Below are positions 12,074-22,710 of a DNA stretch of 64,000 nucleotides, piece after piece. The notes beneath the pieces are model-generated. The model saw nothing but the letters and a program-made list of their open reading frames with translations. It made no database searches and had not been told where the DNA came from. Numbering within the stretch: the first letter of the stretch is position 1; each line of letters begins with the position of its first letter. The stretch covers positions 55,624-119,623 of the forward strand of contig MCFE01000239.1 in the NCBI GenBank assembly GCA_002104905.1. Direction: 5' to 3'. Made by a program: the position numbers and the translations under genes. The stretch is from Basidiobolus meristosporus CBS 931.73. Its lineage: Eukaryota > Basidiobolomycota > Basidiobolomycetes > Basidiobolales > Basidiobolaceae.

Positions 12074-13114
12074 TCATTTAACCTCATTGGCTGTTGTGGT
12101 GGCGAATCTACTCTGCAGGGTAATGAGTCCATCTCTAACGAAAGTATATCCACTTCTTACAAATGCCGGGATCTTTGGATTGGCCGTTGGTGAAAGAATC
12201 CATTTATCCATTCGGATGCGAATTTGACCGAATACATGACGAATGTGTGGTGAGGTGGCGTACCGAAGTCTCAGGAAATTGCCATAGAAAAAAACGGCCA
12301 GGGGAGAGATTCTCAAGCTAAATTCAAAAGCATTAATGTAATGAAAATCACAGCATGCTAGTAGAAGAAATGATTACGTGAATGTTTCTTTTAGTAGGAT
12401 GAGCATAACGCCTAGAACTTCGATATAGGAAATGAATCCTATACATTTCTCGTAGTAAGCATCCTCAAATTGCTTGACAGCGCCAATACTCTGCTCCGAG
12501 ACTCCGCGCTTATCCGCAGTAGGGAACAGAATTGGGAGCATCGTTGTGCGGATGTAATCGATTACATGGAATGAGGAATACGCCCCAAAGGGGATCAATG
12601 TTACTGGATTTCCAAAGTTGAGCCCAAATTACTAATGATAAGGATATGGAGGACATACTTAAGACCGGTGAAGAAAGTAGCCAAATAATGGTCATTACAA
12701 AGTACTGAGCATTCTCATCGTTGATGATCTTCTGGAAGAAGGTACTATCGAGAAGAGGTATCTAGAATACGGAATTTAATCGCAGAGTTTAGAATGGAGT
12801 ACAGATGCGAACTTACGCCGTAGGTTTTCCATAATGCCAATCCGTAGCTGAGTAAGGTTCCCATATAGGCCAAATAATACCATGGCTTGGAGTCGCTATA
12901 ACTAAAGGGTCTTTTCAAAATGTAGATTAAGGTGGACACTGTGGCAACAGCATGGCCCAACCACCACACAAAACGAACATTCTAATAAAAAACTTGAATT
13001 AGCAAAATTCTCAAGATGTTTCACAAGACATATCACCGTAGTCAACAACTTAACCCGGCCAAGAAAGGGTATGGTAGAGATTTGCGTAGGCTTTGACGAA
13101 ATTTTAGTAGACAT
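12074..13114 (-). CDS. POM33: Pom33/Tts1/TMEM33-family ER-nuclear envelope protein
   Basis: Five exons read on the minus strand: 13114-13037, 12981-12817, 12761-12659, 12603-12378 and 12317-12074. All introns are GT-AG, and the phases close to a 271-residue protein, the normal size for the family. Members are multi-pass ER membrane proteins that shape tubules and help nuclear-pore distribution. Landmarks: VWWLGHAVATVSTLIYIL, YYLAYMGTLLSYGLALWK, DENAQYFVMTIIWLLSSP, TLIPFGAYSSFHVIDYIR, then the amphipathic C-terminal part FLRLRYATSPHIRHVFGQ and PAFVRSGYTFVRDGL. Four hydrophobic segments are expected and visible. The start (MSTKISSKPTQIS) gives a short cytosolic tail before the first segment. 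Longer upstream Met codons in the same frame would add sequence unlike the family and are less likely. The POM33 name is by family resemblance; orthology was not tested. Confidence 0.88.
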
Positions 13115-15255
13115 GACGTGAAAGTGGAGATATACAGAATGTACAAGAGTTGGAAGACGAAGAGGCGGATGGCGCGTTAATAAAGCGAATGCGAGCAATG
13201 CTTTACTCTTGTCACGGAATACGAAAATGGTCACAGGAGTGTCATTCGATTCGTTGATGATAAGGTTCAATCCAAATTTAATCCGAAATGGTTATTTGGC
13301 ATTCAAAAACGATACGGTGTTAAACGTCAGCATGAAGTGACCTATGATCGACGCTGGCGTACATGATTCCCTTCATAGTTTAGTCATGAGAATATATAAC
13401 GTCAACGGTGTCATCATGATTGAAGCCCCAATGAACCAGAGGTTGAAGCTAGGTTGACGTCTAACCAAGGGAGTTGCCGTTTTCTGCTTGCTCAGGTCGT
13501 CATTATACATTTATAGGATGGTGGCTGATAGGATTCATATTTACGAATCATTTTTAATCTATCTTATGTGCTGCATGAATAACGTTAAGGCGTTGCATTC
13601 CAGCATGCCAAACCAAACTTGGGTAAGAGTGTAGTAGGAACATGTTCTAATACAGTATTACTAATCCAACGAATATATATATATATGATTTTTGGTTGAG
13701 AATAGGCATATCCCCTTATCATAGAGTCTGATCTTTAATACTAGACGTATTTCACTGCAAGACAATCTTGAGAGCACATCTAAGCACTTTGCTGCCGAAG
13801 TTGATGTACATCTCTTATATTATATCAGGCATAAGGCTTATGAGATTACTTTGGAAAATAAAAACTATTTTCGAGAACCAATCTCACCACGTGGGATATA
13901 TATAAATATCGGAGTTCAGTACGGCATGGAAGTCTAAATATTTGTGTAAGTACAATGCCGATTTCAGGAGATATATCTTCAATGTGTTGTTACAAAAGGA
14001 TCTAGCTTCCAGTGTAATGTGAAATAATCCTAGTACATCATTGATATCCATTATAATCAGTAAAATATCACTTGTCGTATTTCTCAAGTAATTCAGCACA
14101 ATAAATTGTGACTGCTTTATTGGTTGAAAATCACCAGTGTTAATTGAATGGAATAGTATCGTCCCAAGCTGTACTTTCAGCTTTCCGCAATACAGCCACA
14201 TGGTTTGGTATGCTTGCTACTAATCGACCGTACGCCCCTTTTCTAGTCTGTCTTAAGTTTATCCCAAAATAAAAGATGTCAACACTTTTCTTCGTGGTAC
14301 AAGTGATGCCGACAATTTTGTAATGTGCATATTTAATGCCCAGTTTAATCACTCACAATGTGGGTTATATGATTCCTATATCAACTTCCAGCTATCTTCA
14401 TATTAGGTTATGCCGAAGAGATTTGAACAATTGCAAACCTTAGAACATGATGCAATTTCCAAGTCAAAAAGGCGTATACTTTGAGCATCTACCAATATTT
14501 GATCCTTCGGCTTCTAAAGCTGTATTTATGTGTCACCTTGAAACTCTATGGACAAGAGTTATCTTACACAAGACACCTATTGGATATGAAGAAGACAAGT
14601 CAAGAGCTAATAGTCATAGGCATCTTGGGTTTACTCTAGATTTAGAGTGTACTTGAATTCCTACCAATATTGCACATGTTTGGTAGAAGACAATTATTGT
14701 ATACAGCCTTCTCAAAAATAACATCTCTACTGAGAGTATTATGAGTTTATATATATCACTCAAGCTGGTCAAAGGGCTTCTCAAACCACATCCCGGAATC
14801 TTGTTCATATTCTAAACGAGGGGTTTTTTGGCATTCTGGGTGGCACCATATATAGATATCATTTGAAATGATCATCCACAAATAATTACAGGAGCACTGA
14901 GGCCCTTCATGACCGACTATCAATATGTTTGTGATACAATAGTATTTGATTGGCCTGCAGCAAAAATACTACACTCTGTCATAGCATACGAGTAATTATC
15001 AATTGTATTCAGGGTTTTCAAATTTACAGAAGCTATATACATATTCATATGGGGATGCGTGGGCTATAAAACCATCAGTCTGTTTCATCATTCCACATGT
15101 TTAAACTCTTGATCAAGCTTGGCAATATTAATGTAACCAGGCTAGCAATATAATTACTAAATGTGGAAATAGATAAATAATTTACTAAACTTAAAGGCTA
15201 TCATTACTGTCACCATTGAGCGTCCCTTTCAATACTTCGCTATTCGCACTACAGT
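13115..15255. other. Gene-poor AT-rich interval
   Basis: About 2.1 kb with no supported gene. A short (AT)n run lies at about 13673-13687. Minus-strand frames at 13884-14352 overlap out of frame. One segment (residues 'HYKIVGITCTTKKSVDIFYF') faintly recalls MULE-type transposases, but too little remains to call it. The last 200 bp probably include the promoter of the copine gene. Confidence 0.5.
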
Positions 15256-18101
15256 ATGTCAGAGAATCCTGAATTTAACATTATCGCTAATCTTGAAACG
15301 CCTGAGTCGTGTCTGGAGCTGCGTATCAGTTGCAAGTAAGAATACTTCTCATCTTTCTAGTGCTTCAAAACAAAAGGTAATCGAAGTGTTCAGAAATCTA
15401 GCAAAGATGGATATTTGTTTTCCATCTGACCCATTGGTTGTATGCCAGGTCTTCAAAGAAGGGGTTTGGCAGGAGTTTGGCCGGACAGAATTCATCAAGA
15501 ATGACTCAAACCCGAACTTTACCACCTCATTTAAACTTGAGTATCGCTTTTCAGATGCTTTACCTTTGAAGTAAGTCATCTAAAAACTGTTCTTTGGAGA
15601 GAATAGCTATTACATTAATACTGACTATCTGAAGGTTCCACGTTTATGATATAGATGATCCTACGCATTCCATTGAGAAAGCTGATTATATTGGCAGTCT
15701 TGAAACTACATTGTCGGAAATTGGTATCTAACTCTTGCAGCCTTGAGAATATAGAATATGGTTTCATTAATGGAATTTTAGTGAATGCTCCCAGCCATGT
15801 GTTGGAGAGACACTTGAAGAATTCTAAACTTTCAAACCCTGGAATAATTAGGGTGGTTGCTGAAGAAGTGGTGGATTACAAAGATATTCTCAAGTGAGTA
15901 GATTGGCAAAACCGGTTTTCATCAGTACATTTCTAATTTCGACTCCAATCTTTGCGAAAGCTTTCACCTGAGTGGAAGGGATTTGAAGAAACCGGTTTGT
16001 ATTGCAATCTTCGGTCCACTTGATCTGTGAGTTAGCTCACTAGTTATATCATGCTAGAGCTTCTTTTCTCGATGCAAATTCTTCTACCGAATCAGTCGTT
16101 TTCAAGATGGTACAGTGCTAAGCGAGCCATTGATGCTGGTTGATTTGACTTGTGTTGGAGGCTTACGATGTCCCATATATTTTAGATGGAAGCTACGTGC
16201 TGGTGCACCAGAGTGAGGTCCAGCACAAAAGCACCAACCCTGGATGGTCTCCGGCTTCAGGTGAGTGGTGGAGGGGGGGAGGAGGGGTGAAGGCAGAGCA
16301 GGGGGCGTATGAGTACTGGACCTGATTGCTGACACCCTCCACTTTACAGTTCCCGTTGTGAATATCTGCAATGGAGATTACGAGAGGCCATTGCTCATAG
16401 AGGTGATGGACTGGAGTAGATTTGGGAGTGAGTTTCATGGCACCAAGTGGCATATATATGTGTCGAACCTATTTCACTAACATGCACTCTAGATCATACA
16501 TTGATTGGCTACTGTAGCACGACTATCAGTGAATTATCTGGTAATGTCGGATCTGAACTACTACTAAGTAACTCAAACAATAAGAAAGGAGGAATTCGAG
16601 GAAAGATATTTGTCAGTGCGTGTAGAATTGAGAAGAGTGATACGTAAGAGCATCTTGAACAGTCTTTGAACATCTCAAAGTTCGTTTGTACTGAGCCGCT
16701 TTTACCAGTTTTCTCGACTATCTGCGCGCTGGTGCTGAGCTGAGTATGACTGTGGCCATTGACCTGTCCGAGTCTAACGGTATGTCCATCGAGGTATTTG
16801 CTCGACTTGCGAACGCATGCTAAGCCACTCTCCCTAACACGATGACAGGCAAATTCGCGGATCCCACCTCGCTACACTTCCAGTCAGGGACCCAGTACAA
16901 CTACTATCAAGACGCAATCCTGTCCATTGGTAATGCTCACGAAACAGTGGGACTTGTCGACAGACCACCGAAACTTACGAATCTATCACAGGCGGTATAT
17001 TGGAGCCTTACGACTCTGATCGCAAATTCCCTGTAAGTTCATCACACCGAGGCCTATGTTGGTTAGGATCATGCACCAATGGGACATCTACGAGTAGGTT
17101 TATGGATTTGGGGCTGGGCTGCCAGGCGGAGCCAATCCTCCCTTCTTTGCTCTAAATGGAAACATCACCCAGGTAAGCTTAGCTTCAGCTCTACCCTTGA
17201 TGACAAAGTACGCAGCCACACTCTGACGCTGCAGCATTAGCCTGAAGTGATAGGTGCCAGGGGAATATTCAACGCTTACAACAATGTCGTCGGGAATATT
17301 GTGCAGACTGAGCCAACGCTACTAGCGCCAGTAAGTGGCTCTCGCCTACATCTGAGGAGTATGCAAGTGACCGCAGCACTAACGAACGCCAAAGTTGATC
17401 AGCTCCGTCTGCGATAAGATTGAGAAAGGCCTTGCCGTCCCCTCAGTTAGTGGAGCACAGAACTACCACATCTTGGTTATCATTACTGATGTGAGTATCT
17501 GAATATGCTTGCTTGGAATCCTGTGGTCAGACTTACAGTGACAACATTCCACTCTAGGGACAAATCAACGATATGGAGGATACGGTGAAGGCAGTGATCC
17601 GAGGTTCTAAGCTCCCCTTGAGTATTGTGATTGTGGGGATAGGCAGCAATGATTTCGCCAACATGAGTATACTGGATGCTGATGAGAGCATCTTGGAGGT
17701 AAGTGGGCACTCAGGATATCCAGGTGGATGAGTGGTGCGAACGTGGTATTGACGATATTCATGATATTCTCATCGAAAAGGCCAATGGTGTTGAGGCAGA
17801 GAGGTAAGCGGAAATCCGGAATACTGGTGGAGGATGCGAACACTGATACAGCCTGGACTGTCAACAGAGATATAGTACAGTTTGTGCCGATGAATGAGTT
17901 TTGTGACGGAGATCTTACAAAGCTGACAAGCGAGGTAAGTATATTCCACGATGTATTGGTATTGCTAATTGCAAGAGTCATACTTGAGCACTCTAGGTTC
18001 TGCGTGAGGTGCCCACACAATATCTGCAGTATATGAAGAGTCGAAACATCAAGCCTATTCCGGTTATTGACCACAGAAGAACCAGTTGGAGACTATACTA
18101 A
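15256..18101 (+). CDS. Copine 1 (C2A-C2B-vWA protein)
   Basis: Eighteen exons, all with GT-AG introns and consistent phase, give 564 residues: 15256-15335, 15394-15570, 15635-15723, 15782-15893, 15961-16026, 16107-16138, 16186-16260, 16350-16427, 16493-16643, 16709-16779, 16849-16929, 16992-17032, 17098-17172, 17241-17330, 17395-17490, 17558-17698, 17800-17934, 17997-18101. Copines are cytosolic proteins that dock on phospholipid membranes with calcium through two C2 domains and bind partners through a vWA-like domain. C2A covers about residues 20-150 (CKNLAKMDICFPSDPLVV), C2B about 160-287 (FHLSGRDLKKP, LVHQSEVQHKSTNPGW, DHTLIGYCSTTISEL), and the linker is FLDYLRAGAEL. The copine domain starts at TVAIDLSESNG, with MIDAS residues in D305LSES309. 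Later landmarks are VYGFGAGLP, LVIITDGQINDMEDT, SIVIVGIGSNDFANM and RDIVQFVPMNEF. Several C2 aspartates are replaced, so calcium dependence is uncertain. The paralogue is at 23807. Confidence 0.9.
15859..18088 (+). repeat. Duplicated block, copy 1
   Basis: This 2.23 kb is nearly identical, introns included, to 24410-26640. Only scattered single-base differences and one extra G in a G run of an intron are visible, apart from a sharply diverged patch at about 16497-16610 inside exon 9. Sequence before this block (exons 1-4) is clearly diverged between the two genes, as is everything after the last shared exon. Confidence 0.9.
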
Positions 18102-18573
18102 ACTGTATATCCGCTAATCCCCCATTATTACCTAACGGATATTCTAGTGTGATAATTTAATAGCACCTTACCTACTTTATACACTTTTTCATAAATCGAT
18201 TTCCATGTTATTTTATTTTACCTTAGCCAATCCTGGTAAGTGTATCCAAAAGACTTACCACAAAACATTAGAACGAGTTGGAAGCTATTATCTGACTTTG
18301 CTTGTAGGTTCAATGAAGTTGGCTGGTTGTATAGAAACTTTGTATATTGCAAAATGATGGTATAGCAATGTAAGTTGTTATAAAGGGCATGCTGAGGACA
18401 ATGTGCCAAGCAGGATTGAAGCTAACAAAACAAACTCTCCCAAAGCCTTATGATTTGTAGCCTAAAATGATAGCTATGTATACACTTGCTGTGTATTTAA
18501 AGCAGATGTATTTACATGAGAGTTCATATCAAGCTATCTGTGGCTAGAAACCATTTCACACACTACATATAAG
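18102..18573. other. Intergenic, no feature seen
   Basis: AT-rich sequence between the end of the copine gene and the first LTR of the copia nest. The only open frame (63 codons, minus strand) has no support. Confidence 0.6.
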
Positions 18574-18905
18574 TGTTGTAAAAATTCGGAATTCCACCTA
18601 AATATTCACCTAACTTAGTCACTTAGATCATTACCTTCAAATCCATGAGAATACTGACCAAATTCCTTGTCGGCATTTACTTGGAATATTTACCCAGAAC
18701 ATAAAAATTAGATAAGTTGTCTAAACAGCCCCAAACTTTGCACACATGTTCTTGGGACCTTCCTTAACCTATTCTACGTGTTTGTAATGCCAAGACCATG
18801 TAAAAGTATAAATACTACTTTTACATTCAATAAATAATTAAGTGAAAACCACATAATCTACTTGTTCTCCAAATCACTTCCAATATCTCCAAGACTCTTA
18901 CAACA
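18574..18905 (+). mobile_element. Solo copia LTR with target-site duplication
   Basis: A complete 332 bp LTR starting TGTTGTAA and ending TTACAACA, an 8 bp terminal inverted repeat. It is flanked by the 5 bp direct repeat ATAAG at 18569-18573 and 18906-18910. It contains a TATAAATA box and an AATAAAT sequence, as expected for an LTR promoter and polyadenylation signal. The exact flanking duplication shows insertion of a full element followed by LTR-LTR recombination. This is the best-preserved reference copy of the family. Confidence 0.92.
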
Positions 18906-18913
18906 ATAAGCAA

Positions 18914-20545
18914 TGTTTTAAATATCTTAATTACCCCTAAACATTCACCTAACTTGGTCACCTAGATCATTGCCTACATTTCTTAGAGAATTTTGACTAA
19001 ATTCCTTGTCAAGATTCACTTAGAAAATTATCACCAAAATATCAGGTACCCAGAGCATTAAAATTGACTAGTTGTCCAAACAGGCCTAAATTCTGCACAC
19101 ATGCTCTTGGGACCTTCCTGAACATACCCAACATGTTTTTTTGCCAAGACTATGCAAAAATGTAAACACTATTCCTACACTCAATATATCATTGAGTGAA
19201 AATCACATAATCTATTTGCTCTCCCAATCACTTCCAATATCTCCAAAGTTCTTACAACAGGTTATGAGCTCCAAGCTGTCACTTTCTGGAATATCTACTA
19301 CTGCTATTACCAGAAATCTTCCCTCTACTGAAAGACTGGATGGATCTACCCACTAAATCTGGAAGGTGTGGATTAGGATGCCTCACAGGAAAGAGGCCCT
19401 TGAGATTTTGTTATATGCAAATAATGCCCTCCTAAAGGTGGAGGAGAAGAAACCTCAAAGTACCAGAAGAAACAACACAGTGCCCTTAAATACATTTGCC
19501 TTAATGTCAAAGATAAGTTGCTATTTCAATGCTCCAGAGCAAAAACAGCAAAGAAGGCCTGGAAGGCATTAGAAGGCACCAATCAGTCAAGTTCAGCTGC
19601 TAAGAAAATGTATCATTGATGAAACTCCTTGCTACAAAGATACTGCAGGATACAAAATGAAAAATCCAACCAATAGAATTTCTCTATTGGTTGATGAGCT
19701 GGAATCAATGGGTGTACAAACTACTGAGGATCAAGTGATAGTCACCTTTAAGAATAGCCTGACAGGCAAGCTTCAGGGCCTTATATCAGCCCTAGAGCTT
19801 GGAGTTGAAGATCTGGCCTTAAATTCTTCAAATGGAAGGCTCTTGAAAGAAGAGCTAGGAAAATTTTGTGTCAATAATAAGGAAGAAAAAGATGGTTTAA
19901 GAAGCAGCTGTAACCACCTAGTGAGGTATGTATGACCCTTTAAAGGCAACAGCAGCAATTCTTGGAGCTCCTGCACATAGAAAATACAAATATCAGACTA
20001 GTGCTTGAGGAAGGGAGATAATCAGCAAGAAAATTATAAATATGGAAATGCTACAATCACTGGAGATACACTGCACAAACCTGCATTTAGAATGACAACC
20101 AACAAGGATTTTCAGACATGGTATATTGACTCTGAGCATTTGAATAAATTACACACCAAACAGAACTTTTTACCCAATATCAAGAAGTTCCAATTAAGAA
20201 GGTTTTTATGGGGGACAATAAAACACTTGACGTAGTTGCACAAGGAATATCCAGGTATGCTTCAGAAAACATGAAGGCAGCCATACACTTACCTGCAATG
20301 AAGAACTCTTTATACCAGAAATAGGCAAGATCCTTTCAACTGTACACAAGGCCATGGCAGAAGGACCAACTTTCAGTTTTAACAATTCTAGAGGTAGGAT
20401 CACTGATCAAAGTGGTGCCCATATAACTTTGGGTATCAGATGTTAGAACCTGTACTAGTAAGCCTATATTCTATCATGTCTGGAAGTCAATATGAGCAGC
20501 TTGAAATAGTAGACATTGCAGAGTGACTGCACAAGGCTTGTAACT
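18914..20545 (+). mobile_element. Truncated Ty1/copia element: 5' LTR, gag and protease remnants
   Basis: A 346 bp 5' LTR (18914-19259, ending TTACAACA) is followed by a primer-binding site and about 1.3 kb of decayed internal sequence. Frames at 19366-19572 and 19657-19935 look like copia gag: AWKALEGTNQSSSAAKKMY, then ISLLVDELESMGVQTTEDQ resembling the UBN2 'L-x(7)-G-x(4)-ED' pattern. At about 20101-20235, 'FQTWYIDSEHLNKLHTKQNF' corresponds to the copia protease start (W-x-IDS-G-A-S-x-H-M), with the catalytic region degraded. Several stops and frameshifts interrupt it. Integrase and reverse transcriptase are missing. It ends against the minus-strand LTR at 20546. Confidence 0.8.
19260..19272 (+). 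promoter_or_regulatory. Primer-binding site, initiator-tRNA-Met anticodon type
   Basis: GGTTATGAGCTCC immediately follows the LTR end TTACAACA. GGTTATGAGC is complementary to GCTCATAACC, the anticodon-loop segment of initiator tRNA-Met. This is the half-tRNA priming known for Drosophila copia and related Ty1/copia elements. The same GGTTATGAG is found at 57335 after another LTR of the family. Confidence 0.75.
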
Positions 20546-20891
20546 TGTTGTAAGAAGGTTGGAGATATTGGAAGTAATTGAGGGAACAAGTAGATTAGGT
20601 GGTTTTACTTAATGATTTATTGAATGTAAAAGTAGTATTTGTACTTTTCATGGTCTTGGCATAGCAAACATGTAGGATATGCTTGGGAAGGTCCCAAGAG
20701 CATGTGCACAGAGTTTGGGGCTGACTGGACAGCTTATCAATGCTTCATGTTCTGGGTGCCTGATGTTTTAGTCAAAATATCCTAACTAAATCCTGGCAAG
20801 GAATTTTGTCAGTATTCTCTGAGATCTGTAGTAATGATTTAATTGACTAAGTTAGGTGAATATTTGGGTGGAATAACAAACTCTTACAAGA
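20546..20891 (-). mobile_element. Copia-family LTR, inverted
   Basis: A 346 bp LTR of the same family in the opposite orientation, starting TGTTGTAAGAAGG on the plus strand and ending in TTACAAGA. It contains the inverted GGAAGGTCCCAAGAGCATGT block. Because it opposes the LTR at 18914, the two are not the ends of one element unless an inversion occurred. Confidence 0.82.
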
Positions 20892-21199
20892 TGAAGTGTT
20901 ACACCTTGCAGTGCCAGCTGAAGTCCAGAATATATGGGGGCTAGTGGGTGAACAATGGCATAGAGGCATTGGGTTCCTCCCAAAGTCATGGAAAAAGGGT
21001 GTAACAGCAGAAACTCTTATTGGATAGTGATATTCAATGGAGTTAGTTGTTGAGTGTGATGTTGGGCTTAATGTAAGTGCTGGTATAGAGACTTGTATAG
21101 GTCAGTACAGTTGGCAATTGAGGTACAACTGAAGTTTCAACAGAAATAAATCAATTCATATGCATGAAAAGTAAGAGCAATGGTTAAGTTGGGAAGTAA

Positions 21200-21520
21200 G
21201 GAGTGTGAAAAAGAGTCAATAGCCAATTCTTTCAATTATAACTTTATTTCTCTCCTGGGAGCATCTAGGTAGTAAGCAATTTTGCCCAAGATGCATTTTC
21301 AAAGTAGCTGTACACAACTCATATATGTCTTCTAGTGCCTTCCATACATCCCCTGCTGTGCTTTCTCCTGAGCATTGCATTTGCAATTTGCCTTGAGCAT
21401 AAAAATATATGGGGTTTGAGGCACTTTGTTCTCACTACTGGTACTTTAAGGCTGATTTTCCTACACCTGTAGGAGGGCATTTTTCTCCTAGAATAATTAT
21501 CCAAAGGCCTCTTGCCATCT
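21200..21520 (-). pseudogene. Decayed copia gag fragment
   Basis: On the minus strand the sequence reads, with stops and a frame change, ILGEKCPPTGVGKSALKYQ and then STAGDVWKALEDIYELCTAT followed by LKMHLGQNC. 'A-x-D-V-W-K-A-L-E-D-I-Y' matches the conserved copia gag (UBN2/DUF4219) pattern also seen at 19563 (KAWKALEG). It belongs to an inverted element. The sequence from 20892 to 21200 carries nothing I recognise. Confidence 0.6.
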
Positions 21521-21868
21521 TGTTGTAATTATTAAGTTGTCGACTGAATATTCATGCTAACTTAGTCACATAGATCTTATTCTGTGATTAGCATTCTGTC
21601 CTGACCAAATTCTTTGTCAGGATTTACTTAGAATATTTTCACCAAATTATCACAAACCCAGATTGTGATCTTTCTGAAAGTTGTCCACAAACCCCAAACT
21701 TTGCACACATATTCTTGGGACCTTCCTTAACAAACACTACATGTTTCATTGCTCTACTTTATCAAAGGTATAAATACCATACTTTTGATCAATAAATCAA
21801 CAAGTGAATAAAATGTGAATCCTCCAGTTCTCCACATCACTGCCAATACTCCTCAGAATATTTCAACA
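21521..21868 (+). mobile_element. Copia-family LTR, diverged
   Basis: A 348 bp plus-strand LTR from TGTTGTAATT to TTTCAACA. It contains CCCCAAACTTTGCACACAT, CTTGGGACCTTCCTTAAC and TATAAATACC. No matching 5 bp flanking repeats were found, so it may be half of a deleted element. Confidence 0.8.
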
Positions 21869-21961
21869 CATCTGCACCTTGAAATTTTTGTAAGAATTTT
21901 TGTAGATTTTACAAGTATTTGGGAAACAATCATACTTTTTGATTTTCACTTGATGATGTCT

Positions 21962-22293
21962 TGTTGTAGGAGTCTTGGAGATATTGGGTGTGATTGGGAG
22001 AACAAGTAGATTATGTGGGTTTCACTTAATGATTTATTCAATGCAAAAGTAGTATTTATACTTTTAAATGGTCTTGGCATAACAAGCACGTAGAGTTTGT
22101 TAAGGAAGGTCCCAAGAACATGTGTGCAAAGTTTGGGGCTGTTTGAACAACTTACCTAATTTTTATGTTCTGGGTAAATATTCCAAGTAAATCCCAACAA
22201 GGATTTTGGTCAGTATTCTCTAGGATTTGAAGGTAATGATCAAAGTGACTAAGCTAGGTGAATACTTAGGTGGAATTCCGAATTTTTACAACA
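21962..22293 (-). mobile_element. Copia-family LTR, inverted, well preserved
   Basis: A 332 bp inverted LTR from TGTTGTAG to TTTACAACA, the same length as the solo LTR at 18574 and close to its reverse complement. Flanks are TGTCT and CTGAG, so no target-site duplication remains. Confidence 0.85.
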
Positions 22294-22710
22294 CTGAGTA
22301 CCTGATGTTGCAATGAAAATATTTCATACAAATCCCACAAGAAAGTTGGGTTAAACTCTCTAAACCAGGTACAATATGGTCTAGGTGACTCCTTTATGTA
22401 ACTTTATAGGTGTAATCGAAAGATTCATAACAAATAGAGACTTTAATATAATGTTTATTGAATATATGAGTAGTATGTATACTTTAAATGGACTTGGCCG
22501 AAAAAACACATTAGATATGCTTTTGAAGGGCCTAATCATATTTGCTTAAGATATAGGGCAGTTGGGACAACTCTGAGATCTTTCATGTCCTGAATACCTA
22601 ATATTTGGTGCAATGCCAACACAATATTTGGCCAGAATACTCTAGATTTGTAGAACGTGATCTAGTTGATCAAGTTGTGTGAGTATTGAGGTGAATTTGC
22701 AAAGTTGACA
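22294..22710 (-). mobile_element. Old copia LTR remnant, inverted
   Basis: Weak but collinear similarity to the inverted LTR: a 'CATGTCCTGAATACCTAATATTTGGTG'-type block, a 'GGCCAGAATACTCTAGATTTGTAG' block, a TATACTTTAAATGG box region and a final gtgaGTATTGAGGTGAATT. It is much more diverged than its neighbours. Confidence 0.6.

Noticed and set aside
13884-14352. Possible MULE-type transposase on the minus strand
   Set aside because: Only about 20 residues recall the family, the frames overlap out of phase, and no terminal inverted repeats were seen.
16081-16105. Alternative copine exon reading ASFLDANSSTESVVFKM after intron 5
   Set aside because: It leaves the reading phase unable to reach the next conserved exon. 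Using the acceptor at 16106 gives LWYSAKRAIDADGSYVLVH, which keeps phase and family similarity.
16102-16453. Minus-strand frames of 86-89 codons in the copine genes (also 24808-25005)
   Set aside because: They cover copine exons and introns in antisense and owe their length to the G-rich intron. They are duplicated only because the block is duplicated.
17728-18036. Plus-strand 102-codon frame (and its twin at 26280-26588)
   Set aside because: It reads through two introns of the copine. Only the middle part is exon 17.
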